Shown here: in pieces, positions 1-12,019 of the stretch
How positions within the stretch are numbered: position 1 is the stretch's first letter
Layout: every line of letters starts with the position of its first letter
Assembly (NCBI RefSeq): GCF_043641665.1
Contig: NC_092192.1
Coordinates: 4,313,658-4,377,657, forward strand
Reading direction: 5' to 3'
Origin: Enoplosus armatus
Taxonomy: Eukaryota; Chordata; Actinopteri; Centrarchiformes; Enoplosidae
Length of the DNA stretch: 64,000 nt
Made by a program: the position numbers and the translations under genes
The notes under the pieces: model-generated
Database searches by the model: none
What the model was told of the DNA's origin: nothing
What the model saw: only the letters and a program-made list of their open reading frames with translations

Positions 1-880
1 CACTCCTTAGTAAAAGGTACATAGCAGCCCGCCTGGAGTTTGCCAAAAGGCACCTGAAGGACTCTCAGACCATGAGAAACAAAATTCTCTGGTCTGATGA
101 GACAAAGATTGAACTCTTTGGTGTGAATGCCAGGCGTCACGTTTGGAGGAAACCAGGCACCGCTCATCACCAGGCCAATACCATCCCTACAGTGAAGCAT
201 GGTGGTGGCAGCATCATGCTGTGGGGATGTTTTTCAGCGGCAGGAACTGGGAGACTAGTCAGGATAGAGGGAAAGATGAATGCAGCAAAGTACAGAGACA
301 TCCTGGATGAAAACCTGCTCCAGAGCGCTCTTGACCTCAGACTGGGGCGACGGTTTATCTTTCAGCAGGACAACGACCCTAAGCACACAGCCAAGATATC
401 AAAGGAGTGGCTTCAGGACAACTCTGTGAATGTCCTTGAGTGGCCCAGCCAGAGCCCAGACTTGAATCCGATTGAACATCTCTGGAGAGATCTGAAAATG
501 GCTGTGCACCGACGCTTCCCATCCAACCTGATGGAGCTTGAGAGGTGCTGCAAAGATGAATGGGTGAAACTGCCCAAAGATAGGTGTGCCAAGCTTGTGG
601 CATCATATTCAAAAAGACTTGAGGCTGTAATTGCTGCCAAAGGTGCATCAACAAAGTATTGAGCAAAGGCTGTGAATACTTATGTACATGTGATTTCTCA
701 GGTTTTTTATTTTTAATACATTTGCAAAAATCTCAAATAAACTTTTTTCACGTTGTCATTATGGGGTGTTGTGTGTAGAATTTTGAGGAAAAAAATGAAT
801 TTAATCCATTTTGGTATAAGGCTGCAACATAACAAAATGTGGAAAAAGTGAAGCGCTGTGAATACTTTCCGGATGCACTG
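1..880 (+). mobile_element. Tc1-like (Tc1/mariner) DNA transposon, right part
   Basis: The element enters from the left edge and ends at 880, just before a TA (881-882), the dinucleotide target of Tc1/mariner elements. The last ~30 bases (about 850-880, including the motif GTGAATACTTTCCGGATGCA) have the form of a fish Tc1 terminal inverted repeat. An AATAAA lies at 736-741, after the transposase stop. The left end and left terminal repeat are outside the window. It sits in a myo7a intron, in the opposite orientation to that gene. Confidence 0.93.
3..662 (+). CDS. Tc1-like transposase, C-terminal two thirds, frame open
   Basis: The reading frame is open from base 3 to the TGA at 660-662 and its start lies left of the window. 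About 219 residues are visible, against roughly 340 in a full fish Tc1 transposase. The catalytic DDE domain is complete: first Asp in [11 protein letters not shown], second Asp in QQDNDPKH, and Glu in [11 protein letters not shown]. By count 34 residues separate the second Asp from the Glu, the DD34E spacing of Tc1. The enzyme cuts and pastes its own element at TA sites. There is no stop or frameshift in the visible part, which is unusual since most fish copies are decayed. Whether the N-terminal DNA-binding domain is intact cannot be seen. The ATG at 72 is internal, not the true start. Confidence 0.93.
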   Translation, partial: LLSKRYIAARLEFAKRHLKDSQTMRNKILWSDETKIELFGVNARRHVWRKPGTAHHQANTIPTVKHGGGSIMLWGCFSAAGTGRLVRIEGKMNAAKYRDILDENLLQSALDLRLGRRFIFQQDNDPKHTAKISKEWLQDNSVNVLEWPSQSPDLNPIEHLWRDLKMAVHRRFPSNLMELERCCKDEWVKLPKDRCAKLVASYSKRLEAVIAAKGASTKY

Positions 881-882
881 TA

Positions 883-1218
883 AGTCTGGCTACCTGTTGG
901 TTTGTTTACAATCTGTCTGATAGTCTGTCTGCTCGTGTTTCCTGCCCAGCTTGACTTCTTTGATGTTATTACAGATAGAGATGATGCCCCGAATATACAA
1001 AAAAAAAGACAGAAAGTTGAAATAAACTCTCCTTTAAGAATAACATATACAGGATTTTTACTGAGGCTTATAACTCAGTTTAGGTTAAAGGCTTCTCATC
1101 GACCACCAATTAACATGTGAACAAACAACAGTCAATCTAAACAAACACATACTGTTTGTAGCTTGTGATGTTGTGATATTGTACAGTAACAGTACTTCCT
1201 GTTCCGCTGCTGACTTAC
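883..1218 (-). other. myo7a: myo7a intron 3, 5' part
   Basis: Between the transposon end and the myo7a exon 3 donor. I see no exon, repeat or RNA gene here. Confidence 0.7.
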
Positions 1219-1332
1219 CCTGCCTTCATCATCCAGGACCTGGATCTGTCCAGAGTCGCATAGTTTGACCACGGCTCCCACGGGGACGTCAAACTCTCGG
1301 CCCGTTTTAAGGTCCAACCACACATAGTCCCC
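1219..1332 (-). CDS. myo7a: myo7a coding exon 3 (unconventional myosin VIIa, N-terminus)
   Basis: The minus-strand exon is bounded by acceptor CCAG (AG at 1334-1333) and donor GTAAGT (from 1218). It is 114 nt, 38 codons in phase 0, the same length as human MYO7A exon 3 (c.19-132). It encodes [20 protein letters not shown] followed by [18 protein letters not shown], the SH3-like N-terminal segment before the motor domain. Myosin VIIa is an actin motor of hair-cell stereocilia and of retina (Usher syndrome 1B). The remaining exons (motor, IQ, MyTH4-FERM) lie left of the window. The match to the family start is close and co-linear with the exon at 3224; paralogue a or b cannot be told. Confidence 0.95.
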
Positions 1333-3223
1333 CTGGATTATAAATAAATAAATATTGTTGTTATATTGTATTGTTATATAGTTAAAATGAATACGGCAGA
1401 GATATTAGTACTCTACTATTAGTAATCAGGTTCCAAATTTAAATGTTAAAACGAGGAAATTGATATTGACCTGACAAACTGATCGTGTGAGATGGAAAAT
1501 AGAAAATGTACATGCAATCTTGGGTGTTTCCTGTTCGCTGTTTGTCAAATGAGCAGCACAACAATGAAGGAGGAAAGCAACGAAAACAAAACAAAACAAA
1601 ACAGAACAGAACAATAGTTGTATCAGTCTCGGGCTAAATGCTGTTTCAGTAGACAAGTCAGCAAAATGTGAGCTTGACTGTCAAGAGAGACTCAAACTTC
1701 TATAAAACATGCAGCCTGTTGGGCTTCAGAAGTCCAAAATGGCCGACACTCAGTAAGCTAAAAGTACCCAATGATTTTCACGTGTTTTAATCATAAAGAA
1801 AGCTGCCGGTACACACAGCTCAGTCCCCCCCCCCCCCACCCCCCCGACAGTCTAGACTGTGACCTTAAAGATGCTATTTTTTTGCTTCCCTTCAACAACA
1901 TCTAGACGTCGACCATCGAATGAGATCCACAGCTGAGGCTCTGAGCTGAGATTGAAACAGGGTGTCTGAGTCGTGCCTCGCCGGACTCCGCGGGGGGAGA
2001 AAGGCTCCAGGATCTAGTTATTGTAGAGAAACTGTATGAGGTAACTGCGTCCGACTGACGGAGGAAACATGACGGCTTCTGCTATATTTACTGTGCTGCT
2101 GAGACGTGAAACGACAGCGAACACATCGTCTTTTCTCACTTGATTCATACATGCATATGTTTGATTTTTCATCCAGTTTATTTAATGCCATTAATCATAC
2201 TTTTTACTTCCAGTTGTTGCACTTCTTTTCAACCCCACAAATGACAGATTCATGCTTTAAAAACAAGAAGAAAAAAGTTTCCATAAAAGATCTCAATTTC
2301 AATGTGATGGAGCAGACATATATCATACACTGTTTTAAATTTAAAAGGGGAATACTGGGAACGTCAAGGTGTAAGTAGGTAATTCTGTGTGCTCGTAAAG
2401 AGTCAGATATGTTTTCTCTTACTCTTACTTACTTCTAGCCATGCAGACAGAAAGCACGTATGTTTTTTTGGGGTCTCCTTGTACCATTTCTGACATTGCT
2501 GAATTTGTTATGTTGTCATTCATTCAAGCTCTGCTTTGTGAAAGTCTTCTTGTTATACTTGGTGATGTTTTTTGTGAATGAAACTTGCCCGAAAATGGAG
2601 GCAATTTGAGGGCATCTATTGAGCAATTGATCCCATCTCACAAATGCGCACCTACTGCTGTTCAGGCAGCATTCATCGACTTGAAACAAGCGATTTATAA
2701 CACCTTTGTGAGGTGAGGGGGTTTGTTGAATTTGACTTGAACTGTTGAATACAAGTAAGTTCTTGCATGAGGCCCATGTTTCCAGAAAAAGATGTTGTTG
2801 TTGAATTTTTTTAATGCTGTGAGCCCCACAAATCCATTGTTTCAGGGCACAGACAAAAAAACCTGAGCCATCAGTCTGAAAATATTCACCACAAGGGGTA
2901 TAAAACACATGACCTTGGGTGAACGGACCTTTTAATACATTGCATTTATGCTTAACACCGTCCTTTGCTTTATAATTTGCTTTATAAATATTCTTATTTG
3001 CTGTATCTGATTTATTTATCAGGTTCCATCTAATCTTTTACTGATATTATAATTGCCTTCTGCTTATCTGGGGTTTCAGCAGTGTCATTTACGAGGGTGA
3101 TTTAGTGAGTCTGGCAGCCTAAAGAGAGAATAATGAGGGGCCTCTGCAAGACGAAAAGAAAAGAGTAACTTTCTGCTCTCCTGCAGAGAGAAAGCAGCTA
3201 CCGAGCAGACCAACATGACCTAC
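1333..3223 (-). other. myo7a: myo7a intron 2 (1.9 kb)
   Basis: Intron between the start-codon exon and exon 3, with GT-AG ends on the minus strand. It holds a C-rich homopolymer tract at 1825-1845. I recognise no other exon or repeat. Confidence 0.8.
1825..1845. repeat. poly-C tract
   Basis: Thirteen C, one A, then seven C on the plus strand. On the minus strand, the sense strand of myo7a, it is a G tract inside intron 2. Confidence 0.95.
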
Positions 3224-3241
3224 CTGCTGCAGAATGACCAT
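3224..3241 (-). CDS. myo7a: myo7a start-codon exon (coding part; exon spans 3224-3292)
   Basis: On the minus strand ACCATGG at 3244-3238 opens a short coding segment MVILQQ, identical to the first six residues of mammalian MYO7A, followed directly by donor GTAGGT (from 3223). The coding part is 18 nt and ends in phase 0, so it joins to exon 3 at 1332 to read MVILQQ-GDYVW. The exon probably begins at 3292, after acceptor TTTGCAG. This arrangement (non-coding exon 1, then a short start exon with six codons) is the same as in human MYO7A. The non-coding exon 1 and promoter should lie at higher coordinates, but I could not identify them. Confidence 0.92.
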
Positions 3242-3244
3242 GGT

Positions 3245-3283
3245 TCAGCCTCGGGTTGATACCAGGACATCAGACGTCACCAT
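3245..3283 (-). promoter_or_regulatory. upstream ORF in the myo7a 5' leader
   Basis: In the leader part of the start exon an ATG at 3283-3281 opens a 12-codon frame that ends in TGA at 3247-3245, three bases before the myo7a ATG. Such closely spaced uORFs can lower translation of the main frame. This is seen in sequence only. Confidence 0.5.
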
Positions 3284-3639
3284 GTGTGGGCTCTGCAAAG
3301 GAGACAAGTCCCAGACATCAACCAGCTGACCGAACGAACCACTTCTTCAGAATGATTTATGCATAAACTGGCAAACATAATAAAATATATTGAAAGTGTT
3401 TGTTAGCAGTCCTCTTAGAATAAATAGACATACTGGCTGGTTAGCATGAGCATGACAAGTGAGCTCTATGAAGTACAATACAAAAAACACAATACTAACA
3501 GCACAATATACCAAGCTTAGCCTCGTATAATTCATTATCACCAAACCTTCAACTTTTAATTCAACTTGAAGCTACATTTATTGATTTGGCCACTTGTGAG
3601 AAGCAGAGACAAACTGAAGCTTCATAAAGTTTTTTTTTG

Positions 3640-3910
3640 TATCCAGCAGATACAGAGAGCAATGTTAGCATTCATTTGGAGTCTTGTCTCTGGCCACCTG
3701 ATGAATATTAGTCTCCTCTCCACCAACTCCTGAGGGAAATATCTGGCTATTTAGCAGCTAAATGCTCCACTATGTTCGCCAGCTAGTCGCTAACTTTCTC
3801 CGTCTGCTGTTTGGTGCTGAGCAGGTCGCGCTCAGCGGGCTGCTGCTAGAAACGAGTTGATTACAGCAGAGTTTGTGGGCCAGAAAACCAAAACAATTAA
3901 CTAAAAGAGG
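3640..3910 (+). repeat. dispersed repeat, family B
   Basis: Shares blocks such as CACCAACTCCTGAGGGAAAT and GCTAAATGCTCCACTATGTT with 58050-58416, and weaker versions at 33735-33925, 50432-50520 and 55839-56010. All five copies have the same orientation. No terminal repeats or coding capacity seen. Confidence 0.8.
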
Positions 3911-4613
3911 GATTTGATCAATCGTTCATACATACATATTGATTAGACTAGAGGCTTACTGTAATTCAACATGCTGTGCACACGCAGAGGAGACAATAAT
4001 CCACTAATGACATGTGGATGAGTTTGCTGCCTATATGTGTCTAAAACAGATGGTTGGCTAACAGGCCACCCAAAAAAACATGTTAACTTAAATTCATACC
4101 ATCCTGTGACTATGAATGTTTACATTTAGTGCTGTAGGAGATAGTTGAAATTTGTATGCATGTTTGGATCTATGATTGGATTCAGAATTTATCATAATTT
4201 TGATCTTGCATTTGTACTAATTGCATTAGTTGTATTAGTGTTTGTGTCTACCTGCAGATGGAAAGTAGCTAGTAGCTAAATCTGGTACGATACATCTCTT
4301 CTACTTGTGAGATGAATGTTTTTTGTACATGTTCCCTGACGAATAACTGTAATAAACTAAATTAAACATAGCAGGTTTAAAGCAGAGACAATCAGCCTTG
4401 TGGTTCAGCTGGACATGGGTGACCAGGGAGGGAAAGGGGGGTGGTTGAGGGGTTAAAGGGTCTGGTGGGGGCTGTTAAAGGCTTACTTGGATTCCTGGGG
4501 CTAATCCCATTGCTTAAGTAGGAGCCATAGTTGTTGCAGTTATGACTGCTGAATCATTTTCTCCCCCAGTGAGCCGTCTCTCCTTTGTTACCCTCATTCA
4601 CAATGACGAGGGT

Positions 4614-4656
4614 GCAGTACTGCATACAGTACTGCATACAGTACTGCACACAGTAC
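4614..4656 (+). repeat. 12-bp tandem repeat
   Basis: Three head-to-tail units of TGCATACAGTAC (the third with one change) after a partial unit. Confidence 0.9.
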
Positions 4657-5989
4657 GGTGGCCTTTTTGTTTCCAGTTAACTACGTTCAGCAAAGTAGAA
4701 GAAGAGTCTTTACACAGTCACATTTTGCAGTTTTTAACATGGTGTACTTTACAGATGAAAGTGTAAAGGTAACATTTTATAGTAAAAGCAGAAAAACTAC
4801 AGTTTAGTGATTTAATTTCTGCTGCAGCACATGTTTAAGTACAAATACCCCATTTTAAATGCCGGAACATTTAAAGCTATAATGGTTTAAATAGATCAAT
4901 TTCAGTGAATTATTAAAGCAGAACTGAAGGGAACTGAGATGACCATCGTCTCCCTGATAATTCCTTTTAGGAAATACAAACAAGTTGGCAACATAAATAG
5001 CTTGTGTGGCTAAAAAAACCCAGACTGTACGAGTGATGAAGACAACCCATGTCCCAGGGGGAGGGGCTAAGTGTATTAATGATCCATTAGTGGTCCAATA
5101 AGTAGATTAACATTTAGTTGGATGTGGCACACTACAAATCAAAAGGAATCTGTATGTACAGACTAATTTTCTATATAAAAAAAGATCCACAGATTCATCT
5201 TGAACAGGGGCGGTAAACCTTTTGTAGAGCAGCAGTGAAGATTTACAGCATGCAGTTAATTTCCAGCCAAGTTCATCCATATGCAGCAAGTCACAAAAAG
5301 TTCAGCTAATGCCAAGACAGAGCGTCTTATCCAGAGCCACAGGGTGCCAATCTGGCAACTGTCCCAAACACAGACCTATAGATGTGCACTGAAATTTACT
5401 GCATCCACAACCCAAATGTACAGCAAACCGTTAGCATACACACACAAGCCTAAACTTCTGGCACTTGTGAAGTAAACAAAGTCCCACGTCTAAAAAGCTG
5501 CGATAATGACAGACCGCAAGGTAAAACTCAAGCTGCTGCTCCTGCTAACACCACATTTCACTGTAATTACATTGCAAGCACAAACCTGTGTAACTGAAAT
5601 ATTGATTTTTAATCCCGTGTTGAGGAAATAATGTACTTTCTCAACCTTTCCCAGGTCTGAGCCCCATGTATAGTAGGCTCACATGATATGCAAACAGAGG
5701 TAAATACATGCATAACAGATATATTATAATCACTGTGGAATAAATGTGGACCTTTCAGCATGCTCTTGAAAACAGAATACAGAAATATGCCTTATTCAAA
5801 TTCACATTATAACTTAACAACTCTTTGCTGTGGTTAGGAGAGCTCTGCTAACCGACCTGAAACAGACAGGTTTGGTTATTTTCAAATAAAATGTATTACG
5901 AAATATTTGTCTTTTTCTCTGTAAGTGTGCCTGTAAGCCTGTAATGGATGACAGGTGATGACTTCTGGGACCAAACGAGACTAATTGTA

Positions 5990-6330
5990 GTTAACGTGTT
6001 AGCATGCTAACATCTGCTGATTAGCACTAGAGCACAGCTGAGCCTGATGGTAATGTCATTAGTTTTGGTCATAAACCAAAATTAAAATTTTGACCTGCTG
6101 GTGGCGCTAAAGGAAAAGTCAGGTGACCACCAAAGTGAGTACGCTTCATCCTCTGGGGACCATGAATGTCTGTACAGAATTTCATGGCAATCCTTCAAAC
6201 ACTTTTTGAGATATTTTAGTCAAGGCCAAAGTATTGGATTGAGCTAGCGTGGCTAAAAACAAGGTTATGGTCCAGAACAAGTTGAGAAACTCTGATTTAA
6301 TGTTGGTAAAATGGGACTTTCCAGGTGCTA
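5990..6330. repeat. dispersed repeat, family C (TTAGCATGCTAACAT type)
   Basis: Has the TTAGCATGCTAACAT core, then the order GCTGA...ATTAGTTTTG...TTTTGACCT...TGG(C/A)GCTA, also found at 13985-14200. The motif GCATGCTAAC is common in fish non-coding repeats. Confidence 0.7.
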
Positions 6331-7433
6331 AGTGCTACCTTGGTAGTACTGCTAGTTTCTTAGCTCTATAATCAGCTCATATCTGATGATTTTATTATTC
6401 ATTGTTTGCCATATTGTCATTTGCCAAGACTCTAAATAACGGTAACATTTTATAATTACAACTGCACTTAAGATGCTAGGCTAGCTTTTGGTTTAGCATG
6501 AACGTAGCTTCCCAGGTATCTCTCATTAGGCATTTCCCTGCCTGTTGTCTTTGACAGATATACTATGCAATTATTCTCGTAAATGATGCTATTGGTTAGC
6601 ACGAACAGTCCACAGCAAACACAGTCAAAACTGGCATCAGTAGTTTCATAAAACACCAAATGAAGGGATGCGTCTGACTAACATCCTTCAGAATAAAACA
6701 GAGATGCTTTATTAGACCTCAGCTCTCCGACATCACAGCCCATGAGACCTCAAGTCAACCTGGTCAGAGAGTTTCATGTAATGGCCAACAGAAATCTTGC
6801 TAATGCCTCTGCCGCTAATCTCTGTGTGTGGCCTTTAATGCTATTCTAAGACTCTGTTGAGTAATGTATGTGTATCGGTTCTCTATCAGACTCACATGGC
6901 AGGGATTCAGAGGTACAGAGAGGCGTGAAGCATTCATCGTTGACCAAGAAAGCTTAATGTTTCCATGTCTTCCACGAGTTCTGTGGTTCAGTCTGCAAAA
7001 AAACAACACAGACGTCAGTGGTGCAACTTTACTAAGTGCTCAAGTACTCAAGAGAAATGTTGCTGTACTATGGTTACTAGTTACTTGTTGTTTTGCCCCC
7101 CACTTCAATCTTTACTAGCAAGACATTTGCAATATTTAATAATAACAGACACTGTTTGGGAAATACATACACTAATCACATGATGTCCATCGTTCATGCA
7201 GTCCTCTATTCATAGCTGCATTATGATCTTTTTTTTACATGCTATTAATAGTAATTTAACCAAATATCTGAACACTTTCTTCAGAGAAATAAAGTACCAT
7301 ACAACTCAAAGGGACCTTGTACGCTAGTGTTTCTTTTACATACCATTTCTCAAAACAGTTATTTTCTGACATTTCCAAAAATTAGCTGCTTACTTTTAAC
7401 CTTCTTTACGTGCCAAGAGTCAAAATGCCTGTT

Positions 7434-7650
7434 GAATATGAAGCTGGAGCCAGCAGCCGGTTAGCTTAGCTTAGCATAAAAGACTGGAAACAGGAGGAAA
7501 CAGCTGGCCTGGTTCTGTCCAACGGCTAGCTGTCTTCCTTGCTTCCAGGCATTATGCAAAACAAAGCTAACCATCTCCTGGCTGAAGTCTCATATTTAAC
7601 GCAGAGACACGAGAGTCTCTTCTCGGCTAACTCTCTCTAACTGTGCCGAG
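7434..7650. repeat. dispersed fold-back repeat, family A, partial copy
   Basis: Contains GGTTAGCTTAGCTTAGCATA, AGACTGGAAACAGG and CTCTCTAACTGTGC-like blocks shared with 12020-12375, 24914-25080, 37053-37465, 38325-38450 and 39377-39965. This copy is internally deleted. Confidence 0.75.
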
Positions 7651-8150
7651 CGTCTAGCTGACAGAGAGTGCAGTTTTAAGTAGAGTTATCGGTGATCGAA
7701 ACACTGCAGCTCAGGAGAGAGAGGTAGTTAGTACTGAACCGGCGCTTTGTTTAAAGCTAATTCACATTTTTCTGAGCTCAACTGCAGTAACAGTGAGGCC
7801 CAAGCCAAACTAGGAAGTGTGACACAATACTAGCTTCATTATAAGGTCAGCACTGCTTATGTGAAATCACTGATTTGATCGTATTACTTGATGTTCTCAT
7901 ATTTCTCAGCAGTTGATTTTGAGTGTAAAAGTTCATTCTTGGCCTTTGTAAAGAGCAGTTTGACCCACTCACAAAAATCCTTACTTGAGGTCAGTTTACG
8001 AACTTTTCCCGGAGATTTTAAATGCATCTCATGTTCACATAGATGTGGTTGCAAGATCCGTAAAAAGTCATTTTTAAAGCAAAAATAGTAAAACATCCTC
8101 TGGTTTCATGTCCTCAGATGAGAGGATTTTCTGCTGTTCGTCATCATAAT

Positions 8151-8280
8151 TCACTGAAAACTGAATATCTTTAGGTTTTGGACTTTTGTTTGAACAAAAC
8201 AAGACATTTGGAGACGTCACCTCGGGCTCTGGGAAGTTGTGCTCAATATTTTTTCACTATTTTTTGACATTTCATACATA
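8151..8280. repeat. dispersed repeat, family D
   Basis: Carries CTGAATATCTTTAGGTTTTG, GGACTTTTG, CAAAACAAGACATTTGGAGA and the TTTTTCACTATTTT block, shared with 32472-32640 and 54536-54735. Confidence 0.7.
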
Positions 8281-9204
8281 TGTGCGATTAAGATCCTTTT
8301 TTTTGGTCAAGCCGTCTTCATTTTGTCTTGCTCTGATCCAAATGTTTACAGCTTTTATGCGGTCATATCTCCTTATCCTCCTGATTTTCAGCCTTTATGC
8401 TCTACTTAACATGATAATAGCTACTCACTTTTATAGTTCCAACTAACATCTTTTCTGTATGACATTTCTAACGGCCCCTGTGTTTAATCAACTCTCTCAC
8501 AGAGACACTTAAAACTGTTGTCTTATCTGGAAAGAGGCAATCTCTAATGGGATCTAAATTGTAAGTAAGAAATCATTCAGACTTTATGCACACACACTGC
8601 AGCCAACTGTGTTTACTTGAAGGGTACATAATGGCTCCTTTAAGTGCTGGCACAGGACGACGAGCAGTAAGAGGCTTTGGCCTAAAGCTACAGCAGAGCA
8701 GCAGCACTGTGGCCTGGCCGCAGGCTAAGCCCTCGGCCTCGACCCACGTTCACCTGCCTCACTTCTCTCACCTCTCAACACACTTCTTCCTCCTGGTCTT
8801 TTCTGTCCCAGTTTTTTTTTTTGGCGCGAAGAGGCCAAAGTTGGACAGGATGGTTGATCGAGATGGTACAGGACTGGAGATGAAGCTGGAGGATGATCTC
8901 CCGGCTCCTGTCAGTTCCCTTCTTTGTTAAAAAAAAATCTCCCCCCCCCAAGGCGTCACCTGTTTCCGTCCTCTCGTGGTCCCAGCCTCCTGTAGGTTGT
9001 TCAGCGTTCGCGGCCCAGTTACAGTTTGAAGTCTGGGTCAGTGACGGGGCTCTACAGGCTCTCTCGCCGTGTCTCATTCATGGCTGCTGATCCTGATTAG
9101 CTGGGAGGTGGAGCCTGTTGGTGACACAGAGACCAGCTGGGAGGTGGAGAGGGAGTTGACCCAGGCCATGATTTCCAAGTTGTTGCTCTGTTACCACATG
9201 CTAA

Positions 9205-9495
9205 GTCAGTTTAAAGGGTCAGTTCACAGAAATTAAAAGAGAAAACTTTCTCACTTACCTCCAGTGGCATCTTGCCATGCAGATAGCTTTGATTTTATGT
9301 GCCCAGGCTCCGAGATTTCTGCTAATACTTCTCCACCAATACAAACAATTTGCCTTGTGATGCTCACAGCACTGAAAAGTTGCATTTAAATTTTCAATAA
9401 CATCTCTTTCCAGACGCAGTTCTGCTGTTACTTTGGATATTAAACTCACCTCATCTACCGCCATCAGCTTGACCTGCTGATAAATCCAACTAAAC
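9205..9495. repeat. probable dispersed fish repeat
   Basis: The opening (TTTAAAGGGTCAGTTCACAG, then AAACTTTCTCACTTACCTCC) resembles a repeat I know from other teleost sequences. No second copy is evident in this window, so the call rests on recall. Confidence 0.45.
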
Positions 9496-9758
9496 ATTAT
9501 AATTAGCTAGTGTTAGCATGCTGCATGCTAAACTATGATAGTGAACATAGTAAACATTATATATTTTTTAATACACTTCAGCAGTGTAGACATCAGGCAG
9601 GGATTTATTTTCTTTAAGCCTGTCTTATCTACTTCATCACCTCATTTCTATTCAATATGTGATTCCTGTCTTACGCTGACATTTTGGCTAAGTCTCTCTT
9701 GTAAGATGTTAAGCCCTGCGTCCCTAAACTATCCTACTTTCTCTATATAAATGTGAAT

Positions 9759-10010
9759 TGTGGAACAAAGGGCACACTATTTCACTGTCTTTGGGGCTGC
9801 CCAATTATCCAAGCTTTTTGGACAGAGGGTTTGGATATTCTTTCATATGTCGCAGATTGTAGACTAAGCAACAAAATGACTGTCACAACATACTATGGCA
9901 AAGTTTTGGGGATCAGTTAAAGGTACTAAATGTAACAATACACATGTATTTGCTTTTTATTGCCAATGTGTGAACAGATTGTGTCAAAACTTTAAAAATT
10001 AGACCCTCCC
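9759..10010 (+). mobile_element. L1-type LINE ORF2, decayed C-terminal fragment
   Basis: From 9759 the plus strand reads CGTKGTLFHCLWGCPIIQAF, then WTEGLDILSYVAD. This fits the C-terminal L1 ORF2 motif C-G-x-K-G-T-L-x-H-C-x-W-x-C, also found in mammalian L1. Just upstream, KCELW is in a neighbouring frame, so a one-base indel has broken the frame. No reverse-transcriptase domain or 3' end is recognisable, so this is a dead 3' fragment. The distal limit is approximate. Confidence 0.7.
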
Positions 10011-10613
10011 CGACTTTCTCGGACTGGACTGATTTCTATGTAAAGGATTCGAGACGTTTTTTTCCGGGAAAAAAGGATGTGACGTTATGCACTCTCCCGA
10101 CTGCTTAGCCTCTCTTCAGTCTCCTCTGCTCCCCTACAGAGTCCACTAACGTCAACAAACGACCGGCACCCCCCAAAACACAGAGTCCAACACAACATCC
10201 ATGTAGCTTGCTCGCTAACATGGACAATTAATCAAGACTCTTGGGGCTAATCTGGCTGGTAACTTGGCTCGCTTGCCGTTTGCAAATCACTTTATCAGCT
10301 AACGTTATGAAGCAACCAATGGCATGAAATGATCCATGAAAAGTCCATCTAGAACCTTTAACACACAACTAGCTTGATTGATGATTAAGTGAAAATACTT
10401 TACAGAAGCCTGTTTTCCTTGAATATTTGCTGATAGAATTTATGTAAATTCTTTTCATGGATTTGCTTATACTTATATATGTTGTAATTGTACATATTTG
10501 ATGGCACACTGATGTGAAGTCTTTTGTTCAAGTACTTGACGATTTATGTTGAAAATCAAGAGACTTCTCAGTTATATAAAATGATGACAAAAACCCAGAA
10601 TAGGTTTTCCTGT

Positions 10614-10619
10614 TTTATT
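10614..10619 (-). other. candidate poly(A) signal (AATAAA on minus strand)
   Basis: AATAAA on the minus strand downstream of capn5, next to A-rich sequence. One of several candidates; another is about 15530. The true capn5 3' end cannot be set from sequence alone. Confidence 0.2.
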
Positions 10620-12019
10620 TCAAAGTCATGCCACAAGTTGACATTAAATACAAAAGAAAAAATAATAATTTCAGATTGTAGCTATAAAATAACCACAGTG
10701 TAACCGAGAACCAAAGTCAACGAACACGCATTGAAAAAGAAAAGGAAAGCTCACGCTGAAAAGAAAACACTGACAAGCACACAGTACAGAACATACAGCA
10801 CGGCTCTCTGAAACCTAGCTATCAGTAAACATACCAGTTTGGAACAGAAGGTAAAGTGGATATATAAAATTAACAAGGTTATAAAATACTGATAAAAGAT
10901 ACTTGTTATAAAGATCGTAGCATCTTCTAGAAGTGTCACCATGCAGTAGGTATTCCAGTCTCCAGTTAATAAACATCAGCAGAAAAATACAAGAAGAATC
11001 ACAAGCTCATTCCTTGAGTGGACAAGACTCGATATCCGATAAAAATGTCAATGACAAGAATGCAGAAGGTTTCCGGTGACCTGGTACGACGGAGTCAAAT
11101 TCAATACAGTCTACAAAATGCTGTAATTGAGATAAACATAACACCTGGTGCACTCTTTCTGGAGCTCCGTCACCGGTGTCTTGTAACATTAGACACATGC
11201 AGCAGTATCGAAGTTGACGAAGCTATAAGATCAGCGGGCAAGCGAACCTCAGCTGCCATCATGTCATTGTTCTGTCTAGAAGTGAGAAACGGGACAAATA
11301 ATCATAAAATAATTTACTTTTCCACTCTGAATCTCACATATTTTCAGTTTTGTATCACTCCGTGTCCCGTGATACCTCGTTAGCGCTGTGCTAAAGGTGT
11401 CTTTTCTAAGAGGTTTTAGGGAAGAAAACGACACGGGAACACAGTCTGTCACACCTGAAACCAGATAATGTGATTATACCTCTGCCTCCTACTGGCAATG
11501 GGTGGGAGGACAAACTGAAAAAGTGGTCTCGGATAACGTACAGTAGCATATTTAGCTAACCCTGAGGCTAGTATTTCCACAATAATAAAGAATCTTGTCT
11601 ATCTCAAAGCAGAAATGATGCCAAGTCCAGCATATATTACAAATGTTGAGCTGATTATGAATATGATCTGGATAATACAACTGATCGGACCAAGTTGGAC
11701 CAGGTCTGTTCCAGTCTGGGTCAGTTGGACAGTCAAACAAAACGATATAGTGTGTGACATGTTAAGAGTCTAGTCTTGAGTCTTCAGGTCAAGTTGCTGC
11801 CAGATGTTCTAACGAAGATTTTTTAAAATATGTTCAAGATCGACATTGGCGAGGGAGATGCAGCTCGCAAATAAAACAGCTTTAAATTCAAGTTAGCTTT
11901 GTTTTTACTGTAGGCTATAAAGTCTCACCCAAACTGTGCTTTTTATTAAACGTTTTGGTCTTTACAATGCAAATTGCACCGCATATAAACAGTGCATATC
12001 TGTAGTATATCTGTACTGT

